Notes under the pieces: generated by a model
Databases searched by the model: none
The model's input: the letters and a program-made list of their open reading frames with translations, nothing else
What the model was told of the DNA's origin: nothing
Program-made: the position numbers and the translations under genes
In this document: in pieces, positions 60,118-64,000 of the stretch
Numbering within the stretch: the stretch's first letter is position 1
Layout: each line of letters begins with the position of its first letter
Assembly (NCBI RefSeq): GCF_005484805.1
Contig: NZ_CP039432.1
Coordinates: forward strand, 3,844,001-3,908,000
Direction: 5' to 3'
Length of the DNA: 64,000 bases
Origin: Rhodococcus sp. SGAir0479
GTDB taxonomy: Bacteria; Actinomycetota; Actinomycetes; Mycobacteriales; Mycobacteriaceae

Positions 60118-61263
60118 GTGAGCACCCCGGTGCGCACCGTGACCGCGTCATCCGGCCGGCCCACCCGGGTGACGGTGCTGCGCGCGGCCGCCGGCCTCGC
60201 GGCGGCCATGGGTGTCGGCCGCTTCGTCTACACGCCGTTGTTGCCACTGATGCAGGAGCAGACCGGCGTCTCGCACTCCGATACCGCGCTGGTCGCGACC
60301 GCCAACTATCTCGGCTACTTCGTGGGCGCGGTCGCACTGGCCGTCCGCCCGTCGGGCGCGCGCTCGCGGGCTCTCTTCCGGGCGTCGATCGTCGCTCTCG
60401 TCGCGAGCGAGGTGGCGATGATCGTGGGCACCGACGTGGCTCTGTGGTCGGTGGCGCGCGTCGTGGCGGGCATCGCCAGCGCTGTGGTCTTCGTCTACTG
60501 CGCCACCGCGGTGGTGGGCCACCCGTCCGCCGGCGTGACGTTCACCGGTGTCGGCGTCGGTATCGCCACGTCGGGTGTGCTCGTCGTCGCCTTGGGACCG
60601 ATCGTGTCGTGGACCGCCCTGTGGATCGTCGCGGCCGTCGTCACGGCCGGCTACCCCGCGTTCGCGTGGGGACTTCCCCCGGGCGCCGCGCCCCCGTCGC
60701 CGGGCGGCGGTCCGCGACCGCGCGCGACCCCGTCGGCGCGGTGGTGGACGCTGGGCGCGGCCTACTTCCTGGAAGGTGTCGGCTACATCGTCCTGGGGAC
60801 GTTCCTGGTGGCGGCGGTGTCGGCGGGCGGCGCGGAGTGGACGGGCCCCGCGGCATGGGTGGTGGTCGGGCTCGCGGCCGTCCCGTCCCCACTGTTGTGG
60901 GCGTGGGCCCTGCGGCGCCGATCCGCCGAGAGCCTGCTCACCGCGGCACTGCTGTTGCAGGCCGTCTCGGCGCTGCTGCCCGCACTGGTCGCCGGTCCGG
61001 TGGCCGCCCTGCTCGCCGCCGTCCTGTTCGGTGGAACGTTCATGGGCATCACGCTGTTGGCGATGGATTCGGCACTGGGACTGGGTATTCCGCGGGCGGC
61101 AGCGGCGCTCACCGCGATCTACGGGCTGGGCCAGATCCTCGGGCCGCTCGTGGTGGCGCCGATGCTGGGCGACGGGTTCCGTGCGGCCTTCGTCTGCGCC
61201 GCCGTCGTCCTGGTGGTCGCGGCGCTACTGGCCGGCGCCACTCGCCGCCGCCGGTACCAGTAG
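60118..61263 (+). CDS. MFS transporter of the YbfB/YjiJ type
   Basis: The 381-residue product has about twelve membrane segments. Family marks include AMGVGRFVYTPLLPLMQEQTGVS and TANYLGYFVGA at the start and YGLGQILGPLVVAPML near the end, as in YbfB/YjiJ-type proteins. Substrate unknown. The start is GTG at 60118 with AGAGGAG upstream. Its 3' end overlaps the convergent TetR gene by 39 bp. Confidence 0.87.
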   Translation: MSTPVRTVTASSGRPTRVTVLRAAAGLAAAMGVGRFVYTPLLPLMQEQTGVSHSDTALVATANYLGYFVGAVALAVRPSGARSRALFRASIVALVASEVAMIVGTDVALWSVARVVAGIASAVVFVYCATAVVGHPSAGVTFTGVGVGIATSGVLVVALGPIVSWTALWIVAAVVTAGYPAFAWGLPPGAAPPSPGGGPRPRATPSARWWTLGAAYFLEGVGYIVLGTFLVAAVSAGGAEWTGPAAWVVVGLAAVPSPLLWAWALRRRSAESLLTAALLLQAVSALLPALVAGPVAALLAAVLFGGTFMGITLLAMDSALGLGIPRAAAALTAIYGLGQILGPLVVAPMLGDGFRAAFVCAAVVLVVAALLAGATRRRRYQ

Positions 61264-61818
61264 GTCGACCACCCGCGCGGCCGTGTCGGCGTCCACCCGT
61301 CCGCCGGTGACGACCTGACGGTAGAACACCGCGCCGGCGAGTGTGTCCATGAACAGGTCCACGTCGAGTTCCTCCGGGAGGTCGCCCCGCGCCACTCCCC
61401 GCTCGACCACCTCGGCGCAGTTGTTCCGCCGCTCCGCCAGAAACGCCGTACGAAACGCCGCGAGCCCCTCCGGCGTGGACGCCAGATCACTGATGAGCGC
61501 CGGCATCGCGGCACCGAGCGGCGAGCCCGCGTAGTTGCGCACCGTGCCGGCCAGCCACTGGGCCAGGTCGCCGCGCGTGCTGCCGGTGTCCGGTACCGGG
61601 CCGGTGTCCATGAGTGTCGCGAGTGCGTCGGCGACCAACTCGGCCTTGCCGGACCACCAGCGGTACAGCGTCGTCTTGTGCACCCCGCTGGCCTCCGCGA
61701 TGCGCTCGACGGTCAGCTGCGCGTACGGCGTACGGGTGAGTTCGTCGACGACCGCACGCAGCACGAGATCGCGCTTGCGGGGCCCGACTCGTCGCGAGTC
61801 GGCACTGGATCCCGGCAT
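61225..61818 (-). CDS. TetR-family regulator, divergent from LOG gene
   Basis: The 197-residue product has a TetR HTH (LTVERIAEASGVHKTTLYRWWSGKAELVADALATL, about 35-69) and a TetR_C-type helical domain. It is divergent from the LOG-family gene with a perfect 22-bp palindrome in the 60-bp gap. It probably represses both genes. Confidence 0.9.
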   Translation of the reverse strand: MPGSSADSRRVGPRKRDLVLRAVVDELTRTPYAQLTVERIAEASGVHKTTLYRWWSGKAELVADALATLMDTGPVPDTGSTRGDLAQWLAGTVRNYAGSPLGAAMPALISDLASTPEGLAAFRTAFLAERRNNCAEVVERGVARGDLPEELDVDLFMDTLAGAVFYRQVVTGGRVDADTAARVVDLLVPAAASGAGQ

Positions 61819-61843
61819 GCGCTCACCCTGCCACGCGGTAGAG

Positions 61844-61865
61844 TGCAACGCAACGTTGCGTTGCA
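61844..61865. promoter_or_regulatory. Perfect 22-bp palindromic TetR operator
   Basis: TGCAACGCAAC (61844-61854) is followed directly by its reverse complement GTTGCGTTGCA (61855-61865). A -10-like TAGAGT (61839-61844) for the LOG gene adjoins it, so bound protein would block the start site. It is 25 bp from the TetR start codon. Confidence 0.85.
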
Positions 61866-61878
61866 TTTGAGGAGTGGG

Positions 61879-62478
61879 ATGAGGATCACCGCGTTCATGG
61901 GATCGGCCACCGGCCACGACCCGGTGCACCTGCAGACGGCGACGACCTTCGGCCGCGACCTCGCCGCGGCGGGCATCGGCCTCGTGTACGGCGGCGGCCG
62001 GGTGGGCCTGATGGGTGCGGTGGCCGACGCCGTCGTCGCGGGAGGCGGAGAGGCCGTCGGCGTCATTCCGCGTCATCTCGCGGACAAGGAGATCGCGCAC
62101 CCGGGACTGACGATCCTCGAGGTGGTCGAGTCGATGCACGCCCGCAAGCAGCGGATGGCCGAGCTCGCGGACGCGTTCGTGGTTCTGCCCGGCGGCGCCG
62201 GCACGCTCGACGAGTTCTTCGAGATCTGGACCTGGCAGCAGCTCGGGCTGCACGACAAGCCGGTGTTCCTGCTCGACGCGGGCGGCTTCTGGCAACCCCT
62301 CGTCGCGCTCGTCGAGCACCTCGTCGACGCCGGTTTCGTGGCCGCAGAGCAGCGGGACGCGCTGCGGATCGTCGACGATCTCGACGCCGTGCGCGCCGCG
62401 ATGTCGACCTGGGTGCCGCCGACGCCCAAGTGGACGAGCGCGCCGACGGCGCCCGACGTCGGCCTCGAACGGGCGTGA
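61879..62478 (+). CDS. LOG-family protein (cytokinin riboside phosphoribohydrolase-like)
   Basis: The 199-residue product has the LOG marks: VYGGGRVGLMGAVADA, SMHARKQRMAELADAFVVLPGGAGTLDEFFE (the Arg-Lys and PGGxGTxxE active-site elements) and QLGLHDKPVFLL. LOG enzymes release the base from nucleoside 5'-monophosphates, and in some actinobacteria make free cytokinins. GAGGAG precedes the ATG. A TetR operator adjoins its promoter. Confidence 0.9.
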   Translation: MRITAFMGSATGHDPVHLQTATTFGRDLAAAGIGLVYGGGRVGLMGAVADAVVAGGGEAVGVIPRHLADKEIAHPGLTILEVVESMHARKQRMAELADAFVVLPGGAGTLDEFFEIWTWQQLGLHDKPVFLLDAGGFWQPLVALVEHLVDAGFVAAEQRDALRIVDDLDAVRAAMSTWVPPTPKWTSAPTAPDVGLERA

Positions 62479-62483
62479 GCCCG

Positions 62484-62521
62484 CGGACCTGCCACGCAGT
62501 CGAACCGGCGTGGCAGGTCCG
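62484..62521. terminator. Bidirectional terminator between LOG and fadD genes
   Basis: A 14-bp perfect stem (62484-62497 with 62508-62521, core GGACCTGCCACGC and its reverse complement) and a 10-base loop lie between the convergent genes. Confidence 0.8.
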
Positions 62522-62526
62522 GAGGG

Positions 62527-64000
62527 TCAGAGCCGGGTGATGTCGAGGTTGCCGTCGTGGAAGTCGGCGCGCAGGCGCTTCTTGTCGAACTTGCCGACGC
62601 TGGTCTTCGGCACCTCCTGGATCACCGCCCAGTTCTCCGGCAGCTGCCACTTGGCGACCTTGTCGGCCAGGAAGTCCCGCAGCTGATCGAGCGTGGTGTC
62701 GCTGTCCTCGCGCAACACCACCGCCACCAGGGGCCGCTCGTCCCACTTCTCGTCCGGGATGCCGATGACCGCGGCCTCGGCGACGGCCGGGTGACCCATC
62801 ACCGCGTTCTCGAGGTCCACCGACGAGATCCACTCGCCACCGGACTTGATGATGTCCTTGGTGCGGTCCGACAACGTCAGGTACCCGTCCGGCGTGATGG
62901 AACCGACGTCACCGGTGCGCAGCCAGCCGTCCCGGAACTTCTCCGGCGCGTCGACGCCGTAGTACGACGCCGTGATCCAGGGACCGCGCACCTCGAGCTC
63001 GCCGATGCTGGTGCCGTCGTGGGGAACTCGGTTGCCATCGTCGTCGATCAACCGCGCCTCCACGGACGCCGGGAACCGGCCCTGGGTGTACCGGTACTTC
63101 CAGCGGTCCTCCCCCGTGCTGTCGGCCGGCGGACGCGCGACCGACCCCAGCGGCGACGTCTCGGTCATGCCCCACGCGTGCAGCACGGCCACCTGGTGGT
63201 CGTTCTGGAAGGCGTGCATCAGCGACGGCGGGACCGCCGCACCGCCGATGAGCACCTCCCGCATCGAGGAGATGTCCTGCGGGTGATGCTCGAGGTACAG
63301 GTGCAGTCCCTGCCAGATCGTCGGGACGGCGGCCGCAAACGTCGGTCGCTCGGCCGCGATCAGTTCGGCGAGCGGACCCGGCTGGAGGAACCGGTCCGGC
63401 ATGATCAACGACGCGCCGATCATGAACGCCGCGTAGGGAAGTCCCCACGACATCGCGTGGAACTGCGGCACCACCGCGAGCGCGCGGTCACCTTGCGCCA
63501 GGCTCGGCCCGTCGGTCATGCACACCTGCATCGAGTGCAGGTAGATCGACCGGTGCGAGTACACGACACCCTTCGGGTCACCCGTCGTGCCCGACGTGTA
63601 ACACATTGCCGCAGCAGCCCGCTCGTCGAGCTCGGGCCAGTCGAACTCGGTGGGACGGTCCGCGATCAGGCCCTCGTACGTGTGCACCTGCACACCCTCG
63701 GGCGCCTCGAGGCCGGCCGTAGAATCACCGGTGACGATCACGTGCTCGACGGTCTTCATCTGCGCCAGTTGCGGGGCGAGCAGCGGGATCAGCGTCGCGT
63801 CGACGATGATCACCCGATCCTCGGCGTGGTTGGCCACGTGGATCAACTGCTCCGGGAACAGCCGGATGTTGAGCGTGTGCAGCACCGCACCCATCGACGG
63901 CACCGCCAGGTAGGCCTCGAGATGCTCGGCGTTGTTCCACATGAAGGTTGCCACGCGGTCGTCGCCGTCGACGCCCAGACCACGCAACGCGTGCGCGAGC
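62527..64000 (-). CDS. Long-chain fatty-acid-CoA ligase (FadD-type), 5' end outside window
   Basis: The frame is open to the last base (LAHALRGLGVDGDDRVATFMWNN), so at least 491 C-terminal residues are seen and the start lies beyond the window. Motifs are YTSGTTGDPKGVVYSH (A3), HAWGMTETSPLG (A5), GWLRTGDVG (A7), DRTKDIIKSGGEWIS (A8) and the C-terminal TSVGKFDKKRLR with the catalytic Lys. The QFHAMSWGLPYAA and SSVDLENAVMGHP segments match medium/long-chain acyl-CoA synthetases. It differs from the fadD at 52499 and is not a tandem copy. Confidence 0.92.
   Translation of the reverse strand, partial: LAHALRGLGVDGDDRVATFMWNNAEHLEAYLAVPSMGAVLHTLNIRLFPEQLIHVANHAEDRVIIVDATLIPLLAPQLAQMKTVEHVIVTGDSTAGLEAPEGVQVHTYEGLIADRPTEFDWPELDERAAAAMCYTSGTTGDPKGVVYSHRSIYLHSMQVCMTDGPSLAQGDRALAVVPQFHAMSWGLPYAAFMIGASLIMPDRFLQPGPLAELIAAERPTFAAAVPTIWQGLHLYLEHHPQDISSMREVLIGGAAVPPSLMHAFQNDHQVAVLHAWGMTETSPLGSVARPPADSTGEDRWKYRYTQGRFPASVEARLIDDDGNRVPHDGTSIGELEVRGPWITASYYGVDAPEKFRDGWLRTGDVGSITPDGYLTLSDRTKDIIKSGGEWISSVDLENAVMGHPAVAEAAVIGIPDEKWDERPLVAVVLREDSDTTLDQLRDFLADKVAKWQLPENWAVIQEVPKTSVGKFDKKRLRADFHDGNLDITRL

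Noticed and set aside
1-64000. CRISPR array, transposon, prophage or tRNA genes
   Set aside because: No regularly spaced repeats, transposase, integrase, phage structural gene or tRNA-like cloverleaf was found on reading through; composition is even throughout.

Overview
The window is a GC-rich, gene-dense stretch of chromosome from an actinobacterium of the order Mycobacteriales, most like Rhodococcus/Prescottella or a close Nocardiaceae relative. The evidence is the KshA-type steroid hydroxylase, the LCP cell-wall ligase, DUF4185 and M23 secreted proteins with proline-rich stretches, a polyprenol-mannose synthase, many TetR regulators, frequent GTG starts, ATGA/GTGA gene overlaps and several apparently leaderless promoters. 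I see no rRNA, tRNA, IS element, phage or CRISPR; base composition looks uniform. Species is not determined.

Layout. 1-8.8 kb: the 3' end of an AztD-like zinc metallochaperone; a stand-alone LeuA regulatory domain behind a 14-residue leader peptide; a lipocalin; an SDR-DUF2867 protein; an alpha/beta hydrolase; DUF4185, baeRF and Clp-N proteins; and an F420/FMN LLM oxidoreductase. 8.8-15.3 kb (minus strand): a methylamine-dehydrogenase-type (TTQ) operon, mauE-mauD-mauA-mauB-multicopper oxidase-amicyanin-second cupredoxin-MauF-like, with no mauG-like diheme cytochrome. 15.5-17.8 kb: an APC permease and an IclR regulator, divergent from the mau operon. 17.8-21.4 kb: an OpuC/ProU-type compatible-solute ABC importer. 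21.6-22.4 kb: two tandem RNHCP zinc-ribbon proteins. 22.6-31.1 kb: TetR, enoyl-CoA hydratase, two SDRs, a DJ-1/PfpI protein, LCP ligase, MgtC, KshA and DUF2889. 31.3-35.6 kb: a large LuxR/MalT-like regulator and a DHA2 transporter. 35.6-41.2 kb (minus): urease, ureA - CbiX-like His-tailed protein - fused ureB/ureC - ureF - ureG - ureD, with no ureE. 41.6-46.6 kb (plus, divergent from ureA): a five-gene nickel/peptide-type ABC importer. 46.6-51.1 kb: a DHFR-like/TetR pair, an acetyl-CoA hydrolase/transferase, and azlCD with an Lrp regulator. 51.6-64 kb: an M23 peptidase, a FadD/epoxide-hydrolase/TetR block facing a phosphotransferase and an unknown coupled gene, then VOC, Ppm synthase, LysR/MFS, TetR/LOG and the 3' part of a second FadD.

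How genes fit together. The mau block encodes a secreted amine dehydrogenase whose heavy chain, both cupredoxins and the multicopper oxidase all carry lipoboxes, so I infer a membrane-tethered copper electron chain to O2 or to the respiratory chain. The urease block and the divergent ABC importer look like one nickel-dependent nitrogen-scavenging unit; the His-rich CbiX-like protein sits where a nickel chaperone would be expected. Most regulators have clear palindromic operators next to their divergent target genes.
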